NCBI GenBank assembly: GCA_029560455.1
Contig: JAKQKW010000024.1
Location: 1 to 52,768 of the forward strand
Direction of reading: 5' to 3'
Length of the DNA stretch: 52,768 nucleotides
Source: Candidatus Rifleibacteriota bacterium
Lineage (GTDB): Bacteria; Riflebacteria; Ozemobacteria; Ozemobacterales; Ozemobacteraceae
A program made the translations under genes and the position numbers. Of the stretch, positions 1 through 8,470 are shown piece after piece; within the stretch, counting starts at the first letter, position 1, and each line of letters starts with the position of its first letter. The notes under the pieces are model-generated. The model did no database searches and was not told the origin of the DNA. It worked only from the letters and a program-made list of their open reading frames with translations.

Positions 1-699
1 GAAGTGACCGGCGATGCCGCCCAAACCGTAACAGCAAAGAATGTTTCTGCGGTTGTACCGGCCCCGGAAGCAAAGAACGTTTCTGCAGCCGCCGGCCCGG
101 TTTTTGACCCGGCGGGCCCGAAATGGTATGCATACGCATCAGGAAACGGCACCAATGTTCGTACCGGCCCCTCAACCAGCGAAAAACTGCTTTTCAAGGT
201 AAGCAAGGGCACCCGCGGTGTGGTAACCGAAAAGCGTGATGGCTGGACCTCAATAAAATGGGATTTTAACCGTAAAACCGGCTGGGTAAGAGACGATCTG
301 CTCCTGCAGGGCCCCGCTACAGTAATGGTAAACCTGCTGCAGAAATCAGATGATTCGGGCAAGATAGACACCAACGAAGTCGCCAAAGCGGCAGCACAAC
401 AGGCAATCAAAGAAAATCTGGTTTCAGTTGCAATCGCCAGACCGGCCCCCGCCTCAGAAACCGTAAACACCTATGTTCAGGGGCAACCTCTGCCGGAACA
501 GGCAATCATCGAAGCCCAGACCTTTGCCAATATCCGCAGCGAACCAAGCACAACCAGCGAAAAGGTTGGCAGACTGCCGAAGGGCATGACGGTTAAGGTC
601 AAGGCAACCAGGCAGATCGGCAAATGGCGCTGGTTTGAAATTGTTTTTAATGAAGGCCGTAAAACCGGCTGGACAAGAGAAGACAACCTGAAATTCTAG
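1..699 (+). CDS. SH3-domain (SH3b) envelope protein, 5' end outside window
   Basis: The reading frame is open from the first base of the window, so the true start is probably upstream; the GTG at 4 is only the first in-frame start candidate. Two bacterial SH3 domains are visible, at about residues 40-102 and 170-231 counted from that GTG. Each carries the usual 'N(V/I)R(T/S)xPS' opening and ends in a 'KTGW(V/T)R(D/E)D' block. Between them lies an Ala/Val-rich linker. SH3b domains in bacteria commonly bind peptidoglycan stem peptides or other wall material, so an envelope role is inferred. The N-terminal part contains two copies of 'AKNVSA', a small internal duplication. The TAG stop touches the repeat element beginning at 700. 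Specific function is unknown. Confidence 0.8.
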   Translation, partial: EVTGDAAQTVTAKNVSAVVPAPEAKNVSAAAGPVFDPAGPKWYAYASGNGTNVRTGPSTSEKLLFKVSKGTRGVVTEKRDGWTSIKWDFNRKTGWVRDDLLLQGPATVMVNLLQKSDDSGKIDTNEVAKAAAQQAIKENLVSVAIARPAPASETVNTYVQGQPLPEQAIIEAQTFANIRSEPSTTSEKVGRLPKGMTVKVKATRQIGKWRWFEIVFNEGRKTGWTREDNLKF

Positions 700-838
700 T
701 GGTCTGTCACATTTGAGTTACATAATTGGCGCTCATTACGTCATCCCTGCGCAGGCAGGGATCTAAGAACTTATCGATGGGATTCCCGCCTGCGCGGGAA
801 TGACGGAGAACCATCAATTCTTGTGTGACAAAGGACCA
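700..838. repeat. MITE-like palindromic repeat element
   Basis: A 139-base segment has imperfect terminal inverted repeats: TGGTCTGTCACA at 700-711 pairs with TGTGACAAAGGACCA at 824-838. Inside it is a second, stronger inverted repeat: 'gtcatccctgcgcaggcagg' from about 740 faces its near complement at about 781-804. This inner motif is of the GTCATTCCCGC...GCGGGAATGAC type found dispersed in many bacterial genomes. No coding capacity and no clear target-site duplication are visible. It abuts the stop codon of the SH3 gene and its right end contains the GTG proposed as start of the next gene. Only this one copy is seen in the window. Confidence 0.65.
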
Positions 839-2390
839 GGCTGCATATCGTATTGCGCAGCAGACAATAAACTTGCATAAATACAGTCGTAACCGGCAAT
901 ATTATTCACGCCCTGTTTCAGGACAGGTATTTATTCTGCTTGTTTTAGCCGGGATTTTTCTTCTGGCGCCGCTTTCGCAGATTATTGACCCGCAGGCATC
1001 GGCTGATGCGGCCTATTACCATATAATGGCCACACAGCTGCATGAAGGCAATGGTTTTGTCGAACCATTCGTCTGGAATCACCTGAAAAAAGACCAACAG
1101 CTTAACAAACCAACCGATTACTGGTTACCGCTCGGAATTGTCATATACTATCTTTTTCGCTTTGTGAGTGGGGCAGCGAATGAAATCTGGATAAACATCC
1201 TTATCTGGAGCTGGCTCTCAGCGATGGTTTTTTGTGAAGTAAAAAAAAATACCGGCTCCCCTGTCTTTTCGATAACAACTTTTCTTATGTTTGTCTTTCA
1301 TGGCCTGAATCTTTTTGATCTGTTCACCACCGACAATAATGCATTTCTTGCAGTGATAGGTTTCTTCTTCATTGAAGGTTTGTGCAGCGACACGGTCAGA
1401 GTAAAGTCGACGGCCTGTGCTGCCGGTTTTTATTGCCTGTTAAGAATCGAAGGCGCAGTTTTCGCTCTATCTGGCGGCATTGCCAGTTACTTAAGGCTTC
1501 GCAGCACAAAATACCTGCTTTTCTACCTGGCGATTGCCGCGATAATAGTTTTGCCATGGGCCTTGAGAAACTATCAGGTGCATGGCACTTTCTGGCCATC
1601 CAACAGCAGTTCGCTATATCTCAGCTCTTATGGTGATTTCTTCAATGACAAACCAGTTCTGAAAAACAGCGTTTTAGAATTTGACGCAGAGACTGCCAAA
1701 GAAGGTTTTGCCGCGGCATTCATATCGCTTCTGATTCTACCTTCAAACTTTATTCTGCTGCCTTTTTTCATAGCCGGAATGCTGGTTTTACGCCGAACCG
1801 GAGGCGCCACCGCAGGTTTTATGCTCCTGGTAATCCTGATGTGTTCGTTTATCTTTCCGTTACAGGCAAAACATGGCACAGCGCAGCACATAAGTGCCTT
1901 CTTCTATCCGCACTTTTTCATTCTTACCGGAACGGGGCTTTACAAAATCGTCAATAAATTCGGCATTTCGCGAAAAGTCGCTCTGTCGATCGCTCTGGCA
2001 CTTGTTTTATATAATATGCTCGCCTCATTCGGGTCGGTTTTTCAGATGAAAGCGGTTTACGACTCTTTCAATCAACCTTACAAAAAGCTCTTTTCTCAGA
2101 TTAAGCCACACGAAAGTGAAGTCATTATTTCACCGTCTCCGATTCTGGTCTACCTGCTGACAGGATGCGCAGGAGTCTACGCAGGGAATCTGACAAACAG
2201 CACTCCCTTTCAGATGGCAGAAAAATACAATGCCAGTCTGGTTCTGACCGATGCAAGAAAGCTTCATAAAAACAATCTGGTTCCTGAGAACTGGTATCTG
2301 CTTGAGAATTCTGGAGTCCTGAAGCTGTATACAAATAAGCTGACCGGCAAAAACTCTGAAACGGAGATTTTTTTACGGAGAACACCTTGA
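825..2390 (+). CDS. GT-C-type (GT39/ArnT-like) membrane glycosyltransferase, putative
   Basis: A 521-residue protein with about ten hydrophobic segments, the first at about residues 33-54, and a soluble C-terminal part from about 425. Just after the first membrane segment is an acidic loop, 'ADAAYYHIMATQL', matching the Asp-containing first periplasmic loop of GT-C enzymes that use polyprenyl-phosphate sugars. A lipid-linked sugar donor and an envelope acceptor are therefore inferred; neither is identifiable. The proposed GTG start at 825 lies inside the terminal repeat of the preceding MITE-like element and lacks a convincing Shine-Dalgarno. A TTG at 873 is an alternative, so the native N-terminus may have been altered by the insertion. 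The stop overlaps the next gene's TTG start, indicating translational coupling. Confidence 0.7.
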   Translation: MTKDQAAYRIAQQTINLHKYSRNRQYYSRPVSGQVFILLVLAGIFLLAPLSQIIDPQASADAAYYHIMATQLHEGNGFVEPFVWNHLKKDQQLNKPTDYWLPLGIVIYYLFRFVSGAANEIWINILIWSWLSAMVFCEVKKNTGSPVFSITTFLMFVFHGLNLFDLFTTDNNAFLAVIGFFFIEGLCSDTVRVKSTACAAGFYCLLRIEGAVFALSGGIASYLRLRSTKYLLFYLAIAAIIVLPWALRNYQVHGTFWPSNSSSLYLSSYGDFFNDKPVLKNSVLEFDAETAKEGFAAAFISLLILPSNFILLPFFIAGMLVLRRTGGATAGFMLLVILMCSFIFPLQAKHGTAQHISAFFYPHFFILTGTGLYKIVNKFGISRKVALSIALALVLYNMLASFGSVFQMKAVYDSFNQPYKKLFSQIKPHESEVIISPSPILVYLLTGCAGVYAGNLTNSTPFQMAEKYNASLVLTDARKLHKNNLVPENWYLLENSGVLKLYTNKLTGKNSETEIFLRRTP

Positions 2391-3934
2391 ACACCAAACA
2401 GAATGAAAACCGCGTCGCAAATATTTATCTTTTGCTGACAGCATTTTCGATCCTGACCGCTGTTTTCTATATTTTCAGCAGCGGAATTTCTGGGAATGAT
2501 TTCTCGTGGCACACCAAAGCCGGCGAGTGGATGGTTAACAACCGCTCCCTCCCTGGCATAGATCCATTTTCCTGGTATGCGCAGGAAAAAAATCTGGTAT
2601 GGGCATCGCATGAATGGCTTGCACAAATCCTTATTCACCTGGTTCATCGCGCTGGAGGCAGTCCCGGCATATTTATTTTTTCTCTGTCGGCGGCCTGGCT
2701 GATGATTCTTCTGATAATCGCAAGAAACCGCATAAGTATCAACCGTAATCTGGTCTTCGGCACCATATTCCTGTCTGCATCGATCCCTCTTTTTGCCGGT
2801 TTTTTCTGCGGACGTCCACAGACATTCAGTTATTTTCTCATCTTCGCAACACTTCATTGCCTCTACGATCTGAAAAACAATGAAAATTCAAAAATTGTTT
2901 TACTAACGCCTTTTTTTGCAATACTCTGGGCCAATCTGCACGCCGGTTCTTCAAGCCTTTCATACATTCTGTGCTTTACCTTCTTCTTTTCCGGCCTGGC
3001 TGATTTTTCATGGGGCAGACTCAAGGCCGAAAAGCATACTCCCCGGCAGACCAGAATCTACCTGATTACTGGCCTGCTTACGATTGCCGGTCTGACTGTT
3101 AACCCCTATGGTCTGGAGATGGTTTTACACCCTTATGTCAATATTAATGACCATTTCCTTCAGATGATGATCAATGAGTGGAATCCGCCAGACGCAAAAA
3201 TCATCATCCAGGTTCTCTTCTTTTTCTTTCCCATGTTTCTTGCAGCTATTGCTCTTATGCTCTCAGAGAAGCCAATAAAACTGATCGACCTTCTGTTGTT
3301 CGTTCTTTTTTCATATATGTTTTTCCGCAGCCGCAGATTTTCTATTCTGTTGATGCTTGCTGCGAGCTTTTTCGTATTCGATTACCCACCCGAAAAGCAA
3401 CCGGAACAATTTTCTCAAAACCGCAAACCATTACCCCTTTTTCCGGGAATTGTTTTTACCTGCATACTGCTGCTGACAATCAATCTGCTCAATATTACGA
3501 AAACGCTGAAAACCTTTCAGAGAGGCGAACTTGTTTCGGTTGCCCTCGACAGCGAGTTCATAGATTTTATAAAAACCCGGGCGCCGAAGAGACTTTTCAA
3601 CGATTTCAACTATGGCGAAACTTTAATCTACAGAGATATAAAAACCTTTGCCGACGCCAGAGCCGATCTGTTTTCTCCTCATAACCTCCGCGACATGTTG
3701 AGTCTGCTTAAATTAACTCAGACCGATGGCAGCCAAAAGGAAAAATCGCTGGACCCGCAAAAATTGATCGAAAAATATGACTTCGACGCGTTTCTCCTGC
3801 GAACAGGCTGGAGTCTTGCAAACTATTTAAGAAGCCGACCTGATGAATACAGGATTCTCAAAGAGACAGAAGAAACGGTTTACTTTGAACGAGTCACCAA
3901 AACTTCGTCAGATAAACCTGTTGCAACAAATTAA
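2387..3934 (+). CDS. Multi-spanning membrane protein, GT-C-like
   Basis: A 515-residue protein with about ten transmembrane segments and a soluble C-terminal domain from about residue 385. The first external loop has 'GNDFSWHTKAGEWM' followed by a 'PGIDPFSW' block and 'SHEWL'. This signature recurs in a widespread uncharacterised family of bacterial membrane proteins related to GT-C glycosyltransferases ('DPDLWWHL..GEW...DPFS' type). I cannot assign a substrate. The start is TTG at 2387 within TTGA, overlapping the previous stop, with a GGAG Shine-Dalgarno at 2377-2380; this supports co-translation with the upstream GT-C gene. It ends close to a convergent gene at 3993. Alternative reading: an O-antigen/polysaccharide assembly protein. 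Family resemblance is from memory, not from a search. Confidence 0.65.
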   Translation: MNTKQNENRVANIYLLLTAFSILTAVFYIFSSGISGNDFSWHTKAGEWMVNNRSLPGIDPFSWYAQEKNLVWASHEWLAQILIHLVHRAGGSPGIFIFSLSAAWLMILLIIARNRISINRNLVFGTIFLSASIPLFAGFFCGRPQTFSYFLIFATLHCLYDLKNNENSKIVLLTPFFAILWANLHAGSSSLSYILCFTFFFSGLADFSWGRLKAEKHTPRQTRIYLITGLLTIAGLTVNPYGLEMVLHPYVNINDHFLQMMINEWNPPDAKIIIQVLFFFFPMFLAAIALMLSEKPIKLIDLLLFVLFSYMFFRSRRFSILLMLAASFFVFDYPPEKQPEQFSQNRKPLPLFPGIVFTCILLLTINLLNITKTLKTFQRGELVSVALDSEFIDFIKTRAPKRLFNDFNYGETLIYRDIKTFADARADLFSPHNLRDMLSLLKLTQTDGSQKEKSLDPQKLIEKYDFDAFLLRTGWSLANYLRSRPDEYRILKETEETVYFERVTKTSSDKPVATN

Positions 3935-3992
3935 AATTCTCTGTCGCAACAAACCAGCCTTTAAAAGCTGCTGGCTGTAACCTTATCAGCCG

Positions 3993-5552
3993 TCAGTTCG
4001 ACGCCTCGAGCAGAACCCAATCTTCATTGTTGCCGATTTTCCAGCTCTTCACTTCCCGGTAAACAATGCCATGAAGGTTCAATCGACTGATGCCGGACCT
4101 GGAAAATTCAATATCATCACCCGGTCGGCTGCAATTCAGCATGATTTTGCTGCGGTCCTCAAGAAAGAACCTTGGCCGGCGTTTTTGCCAGAGTTCTGCC
4201 AGGCCGGGGTCAAGTGGATTGTCGAAGTATCTCCCGCCGGCCCTGATTCTGGCCTGAACCACTTCGGGGTCGGGCAGGCCAAACGCAAAATCGAAAATTC
4301 TGCAACTGGCAGTGAAGCCGACCAGGCCGATTCGTCTGATGGCAAGTGTATCTTCAGCCCCGGTCATCTCTGCAATTTCACCCGCCGCATTCTGCAGATT
4401 TTTCGTTGTAAGAACATAGCCCGGGTATTCATTTGCCGAGTTGTCAGCAAGAGTTCTGATCTGTTCGAGATGCAAATCTGCGAGGATTATCAAAAAGAAG
4501 ACCAGCAAAAACAGACTCGCAGATTTTTTCCACTTTTCCGGCGCTTCATTAATGATGGCCTGCAGCCCGGCGAACAGCAAAATGGCGGCAAGTGGAACGT
4601 AAGGAGCGAAGTATCTTGGCATGCGTGTCCAGTCGTCAGGAGAATACATGGCAAAAAATGTTCCGACCGCTGCCCCGGCTGCAATTACAACCGCCAGTTG
4701 AGGTTTCTGGCGAAGCAATGAAACAGCGCCAAGGATCATGAGAAACAGTGAAGGAAAACCGGAAAATGGGAATCCGGCGTTGATGGCTTTTCCGGCAAGA
4801 AGTTTGAAAAAACTGAATAACACCTGAAAAAAGGCAGCCGGCTTGGCGTAAAAAGTGTGTGGAAAAAGCATTCCAAAAACCCGGTATCTGACCAGGGTAA
4901 TTCCGAAAATTATCAGGGCCCAGACAAACAGGCCGCTCAACCTTGACCTGAATGAAAATTCGCGAGAAAACATTGAAAATACAATAACCGCGGGGAAGAA
5001 TAATATACATTCGGGCCTGATCAGATAAGCAAAGGCAGCCAGAACGGCCAGCGGCTCAAAGCGCCCGGTTTTTTCGAACAGCAGAGCAGCGGCAAGCAGC
5101 ACCGAGGCAAGAAAGGCTGTTTCCATGCCTGAAAGAGAAAAATAGACGAGAGAGGGCTCTGAGAAAACAACCAGCGGAACGAGCAGAACAAAAAAAGCAA
5201 CACCACCGCCGGATTGTGGGCGGGTATCGAGCTTTTTCGCAAGATGCAGAAGAAGAACCAGACAGAACAGCAACGACAAAAGACCAGCCAGTCTTACCGC
5301 CTGAGAGACCTCAAAGAATCGCGCAAGTGGGCTTACAAACAGAAGCCAGCCGATGTTGGTAACCGCTTCAACTTTAAAACCAGTCTCAAAAACCATTCCG
5401 TCGCCGGCAAGAAAATTACGGATGCATTTAAAACCAATGTATGCATCATCAACGACGAATTCCTGCCATTTCCAGGCAGATAAAGCAATCAGCACCAGGC
5501 ATATCACCAGCGAAAGAAAAACGGTGCTTCTTTTCAGGTTGCTCAAACTCAT
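3993..5552 (-). CDS. GT-C family membrane glycosyltransferase, putative
   Basis: A 519-residue multi-spanning protein. After the first membrane segment it has 'DDAYIGFKCIRNFLAGDG', followed by 'VEAVTNIGWLL'. This closely follows the 'DDAYIxxRYxRNLxxGxGxVFNxGExVEGYTNxLW' signature of GT-C enzymes related to actinobacterial arabinosyltransferases and many uncharacterised homologues. The Asp pair in that loop is the expected catalytic region. The C-terminal 130 residues are soluble and probably periplasmic. The start ATG overlaps the stop of the upstream minus-strand gene by four bases (ATGA type), so it is the last gene of the minus-strand operon that begins at 9889. Donor and acceptor are unknown; envelope glycan modification is the inference. 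Confidence 0.75.
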   Translation of the reverse strand: MSLSNLKRSTVFLSLVICLVLIALSAWKWQEFVVDDAYIGFKCIRNFLAGDGMVFETGFKVEAVTNIGWLLFVSPLARFFEVSQAVRLAGLLSLLFCLVLLLHLAKKLDTRPQSGGGVAFFVLLVPLVVFSEPSLVYFSLSGMETAFLASVLLAAALLFEKTGRFEPLAVLAAFAYLIRPECILFFPAVIVFSMFSREFSFRSRLSGLFVWALIIFGITLVRYRVFGMLFPHTFYAKPAAFFQVLFSFFKLLAGKAINAGFPFSGFPSLFLMILGAVSLLRQKPQLAVVIAAGAAVGTFFAMYSPDDWTRMPRYFAPYVPLAAILLFAGLQAIINEAPEKWKKSASLFLLVFFLIILADLHLEQIRTLADNSANEYPGYVLTTKNLQNAAGEIAEMTGAEDTLAIRRIGLVGFTASCRIFDFAFGLPDPEVVQARIRAGGRYFDNPLDPGLAELWQKRRPRFFLEDRSKIMLNCSRPGDDIEFSRSGISRLNLHGIVYREVKSWKIGNNEDWVLLEASN

Positions 5553-6325
5553 TTGAAAACGTCAGTTGCAAATGGTTCGCGGCTGCCAAAATCTCTGGTA
5601 ACAGCCTCCTGCGTATCTTTGACCAGAGAAACCGAAAGTCTGCCGCTTTTAAAACGAAGTTTATCAAGCGCAAGAAGCTCTTTAAACACCGGGTCTACAG
5701 CTCTCTCAAAAAAGAATTTGCCGTTAAAACTTCGCCGGCCCTGCCAGCTGCAGTTGATCTCACGCGAACGCCCCCTGCCGAGAACAGCCTCTTTCAAATG
5801 TAATCTGGCCCCGCATGCCTCAATTTCCGGAAAGAGTTTAATTTCATTTGAGTAAGCGCGCATATAGACCCAAAGGGCAGCGAGCTGCTCCAGCTGTGTC
5901 TGACGATCACCAGTGATGCCTGAAAATTCAGCATATTCTCTCTTAACGAGGCTGTATCTGGCTCCCTCTCTGCGAAAAACCAGATTCAGTCTGAAGGCAT
6001 ACTTCTGACGCTTCTTTTCAGGGTGAACGGCGCTGACGTGCAGGATTATCTGCGTCTGGTCAGGAGTAAGGTCTTTAAACCAGGCAATGGCGCAGCCAAG
6101 GTTTGAAAAGCTCTTTTTGACCGTACCGCGATACTGGGCATTCATTCTGAAGAACTGCCATTCTTCGCCCTTATGGCCACTGCCAGCAGGCATGGGCACG
6201 GCAACCACCGGTGTTTTATCTTCTTCGGGCGGTGGTCTGAGAGATTTAGCATCTGAAAATGCGGTGAAAAGAAGAAAAATTGCCAAAAGCAAAGATGTAT
6301 AAAATATTTTTGAGTTTATTTTCAT
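5549..6325 (-). CDS. Secreted protein of unknown function
   Basis: A 258-residue protein with a clear N-terminal signal sequence (Lys at 2, hydrophobic core about 8-24, small residues before 'DAKS'). The mature part is predicted mainly beta. The region 'GSGHKGEEWQFFRM' near residue 48 vaguely resembles the 'H..EWWY' opening of AttH/CrtC-like lipocalin-fold domains, but I would not rest an assignment on it. It sits between hflX (19-base gap) and a GT-C glycosyltransferase (4-base overlap) in the same minus-strand operon. A good AGGAG Shine-Dalgarno precedes the ATG (complement near 6335). Periplasmic or surface location is inferred from the signal peptide; no catalytic motif was recognised. 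Confidence 0.75.
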   Translation of the reverse strand: MKINSKIFYTSLLLAIFLLFTAFSDAKSLRPPPEEDKTPVVAVPMPAGSGHKGEEWQFFRMNAQYRGTVKKSFSNLGCAIAWFKDLTPDQTQIILHVSAVHPEKKRQKYAFRLNLVFRREGARYSLVKREYAEFSGITGDRQTQLEQLAALWVYMRAYSNEIKLFPEIEACGARLHLKEAVLGRGRSREINCSWQGRRSFNGKFFFERAVDPVFKELLALDKLRFKSGRLSVSLVKDTQEAVTRDFGSREPFATDVFK

Positions 6326-6344
6326 TTTTCGGGCCTCTCCTGTT

Positions 6345-7619
6345 TTAAGAGTCTATAACGAAATTTTCGAGTCGCGAACAAAGTTTCGCCGGGATTTCGG
6401 CGCAGATTTTAACAGTTCCCTGACCCCACTCCTGGCTTTTTACAATAGCGCTCTGCATAACCTCTTTTACCAGCTCGGATTTTGAGGAAAGGAGAAGGTT
6501 AAGAGTCACATACTGCCTGGCAATTACTTCGTCAAGACGGGCCATCAAATCATCGACCCCCTCGCCAGTGCGGGCCGAAATAAACACGGCTCCGGGATAA
6601 GCAGCCAAAATCGATGCCCGGTCGAGTTCCTGTGTTTTGTCGATTTTATTGAAAACATAGAGACGCTCACGATGCCCCGCAGCTCCGATTTCTTTGAGAA
6701 CTTCATCTACTGCGCTCAGTCTTTCACGAAAATGCGGGTCAGAAATATCGCAGACAATCAGAAGCACTTCTGAGAGCACAACACTCTCAAGAGTGGCCCT
6801 GAAAGCCTTGATCAAAGAGTGAGGCAGCTTGCTGATGAAACCGACCGTATCAGAAATGATCCCCCAGCGGCCACTGGCAAAGTTCAGTCGGCGGGCGGTC
6901 GGATCAAGAGTGGTGAACAGACCATCGCAGATTTTGACTTCACTGCCGGTCAACCGATTGAGAAGGGTTGACTTGCCGGCGTTGGTATAGCCAACCAGCG
7001 AGAATACCGTCGCCAGGCGATCCTGACGTTTCCGGCTCTGTAATTCGCGGTCTTGAACCGATTTTTCGAGGTCTTCGCGCAGCTTTTTCAGTTTATTTTT
7101 GATTACACGACGATCGGTTTCAAGTTTGGTTTCGCCTGGGCCTTTGACCCCGATTCCGCCACGCTGGCGCGAAAGATTTTCGTAGCCACCGACCAGATGC
7201 AGCAGCTGGTATTGCATGCTTGCCAGCTCAACCTGCAGCTTGCCTTCTCTGGTCGAAGCATGCCTGGCAAAGATTTCGAGAATGACAGAGGTTCGGTCAC
7301 AGACCGGAACGCCGGTTGCCTCTTCGATTGTCTTTATCTGCAGGGCGGTGAGCTCATCATCAGCCACAATCAGGTTGGCACCGGCCGCCTTTGCAGCATC
7401 GGCAATTTCATCGGTCTTGCCACTGCCCATGTAAAGAGCGCGGGAAACACGGTCGCGCTTCTGTATCAGCGTGCCGACCATTTCGACATCTGCCGTTTTC
7501 AGAAGTTCACCAAGCTCTTCAAGAGACAGTCTGATTTCTTCATCTGTCTGACCAGGCATCTGGACAGCAAGACCGATTGCGCGCTCTTTTTCAAACACCG
7601 TCTGGGTAAGTTCAGCCAT
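6345..7619 (-). CDS. hflX: Ribosome-associated GTPase HflX
   Basis: A 424-residue protein of normal HflX length. It has the N-terminal HflX domain, the diagnostic Gly-rich stretch 'RGGIGVKGPGETKLETDRR' near residues 155-173, a coiled linker, then the GTPase domain. The G1 motif is 'GYTNAGKST', the G3-equivalent is 'DTVGFI' and the G4 is 'NKID'. The C-terminal domain is short. HflX proteins split or rescue stalled ribosomes under stress, which is established for the family. It is third in a minus-strand operon, starting two bases after the stop of the PrsW-like gene, with a GAGGA Shine-Dalgarno inside that gene's end. No odd residues were noticed in the GTPase motifs. Confidence 0.95.
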   Translation of the reverse strand: MAELTQTVFEKERAIGLAVQMPGQTDEEIRLSLEELGELLKTADVEMVGTLIQKRDRVSRALYMGSGKTDEIADAAKAAGANLIVADDELTALQIKTIEEATGVPVCDRTSVILEIFARHASTREGKLQVELASMQYQLLHLVGGYENLSRQRGGIGVKGPGETKLETDRRVIKNKLKKLREDLEKSVQDRELQSRKRQDRLATVFSLVGYTNAGKSTLLNRLTGSEVKICDGLFTTLDPTARRLNFASGRWGIISDTVGFISKLPHSLIKAFRATLESVVLSEVLLIVCDISDPHFRERLSAVDEVLKEIGAAGHRERLYVFNKIDKTQELDRASILAAYPGAVFISARTGEGVDDLMARLDEVIARQYVTLNLLLSSKSELVKEVMQSAIVKSQEWGQGTVKICAEIPAKLCSRLENFVIDS

Positions 7620-7621
7620 TT

Positions 7622-8470
7622 TCAGGATTCCTCAGCATCAGTAACTTTTAATTCGGGGCGGTGCGGCATTCTGACAACTCTTGAGCCGCAAAACCCGCAG
7701 AATCTTACGCGATCGAGAGAAAAAGCGCCACAACCGGCACAGCTCATCAGCCTGGCATCATCAGGAATATCGAGTTTCAATACTCCCAGCCAGGTTTCAT
7801 AGATACCCAGAAGGAAAACCGCAAGAAGACTTATGACGAGGCCGCTGACCGCCTGAATATCGAAATGAAACACGACAAAATCAAAAAAACCATGCACAAC
7901 TGCTGCTACGGCAATGCCCGCAAGAATGCGCACCGAAACGACCGTAGCCCGATTACGCCTGATGATCGCATCTGCGACAACCACAGCGCAGAGACTCGAA
8001 AAAAACAGGTGAGCAGAAGAACTGATGACAATGCGCGGCAAAACGACAGAAACACCGAACAGCAGAAAATATTGAATATTCTCAAGCAGCGAAAAACTCA
8101 TGGCACACCCGGCAAAACCCATGAAAATTACCGTGGGGCGACGCATAAACTCTGAATAATAACTGGCAAGCATGCCGCCGGCAGCCTTAAGAGCTTCCTC
8201 GACCAGGCCAATGATTCCGACGCAGGCCATCAAAGTCACAAACCAGGCCCCTGAACCGGAAATAAAAGAGCGCAGATCCGTCCCGAGAAAGTATTCGATC
8301 GGCAGATAGACTATTCTGGTAAGAACAATTGCACCAACGCCGGTAAAAAGACCACCGAGAAAAGCTTTGCGCAAATCATTATCTACCCAGTGCTTTTTGA
8401 AGAGCAAATAAAAAATAAGCAACGGGCAAAGCAGTATCAACGAAAGAAACAGTTCAGCTGACTCAGGCAA
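7622..8470 (-). CDS. PrsW-family intramembrane metalloprotease with C-terminal zinc ribbon
   Basis: A 282-residue protein with about eight membrane segments. The PrsW motifs are present: Glu91-Glu92 in 'VEEALK', Glu130 in 'LLENIQY', His154 in 'SAHLFF' and His193/Asp197 in 'HGFFD'. These are the expected metal-binding and catalytic residues. PrsW proteins perform site-1 cleavage of membrane-bound anti-sigma factors or other membrane substrates. Unusually, the last 40 residues form a four-Cys zinc ribbon ('CAGC...CGFC'), probably cytoplasmic. The gene begins directly at the end of the upstream gene (no gap), whose product also carries a zinc ribbon, suggesting that the two act together. No sigma/anti-sigma pair was seen in the window. 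Confidence 0.85.
   Translation of the reverse strand: MPESAELFLSLILLCPLLIFYLLFKKHWVDNDLRKAFLGGLFTGVGAIVLTRIVYLPIEYFLGTDLRSFISGSGAWFVTLMACVGIIGLVEEALKAAGGMLASYYSEFMRRPTVIFMGFAGCAMSFSLLENIQYFLLFGVSVVLPRIVISSSAHLFFSSLCAVVVADAIIRRNRATVVSVRILAGIAVAAVVHGFFDFVVFHFDIQAVSGLVISLLAVFLLGIYETWLGVLKLDIPDDARLMSCAGCGAFSLDRVRFCGFCGSRVVRMPHRPELKVTDAEES

Noticed and set aside
2264..2857. 197-codon minus-strand frame across the GT-C gene junction
   Set aside because: It spans two coupled plus-strand genes with strong motifs; no independent evidence for it.
7053..7802. 249-codon plus-strand frame opposite hflX
   Set aside because: Shadow of a highly conserved gene; no Shine-Dalgarno or domain.
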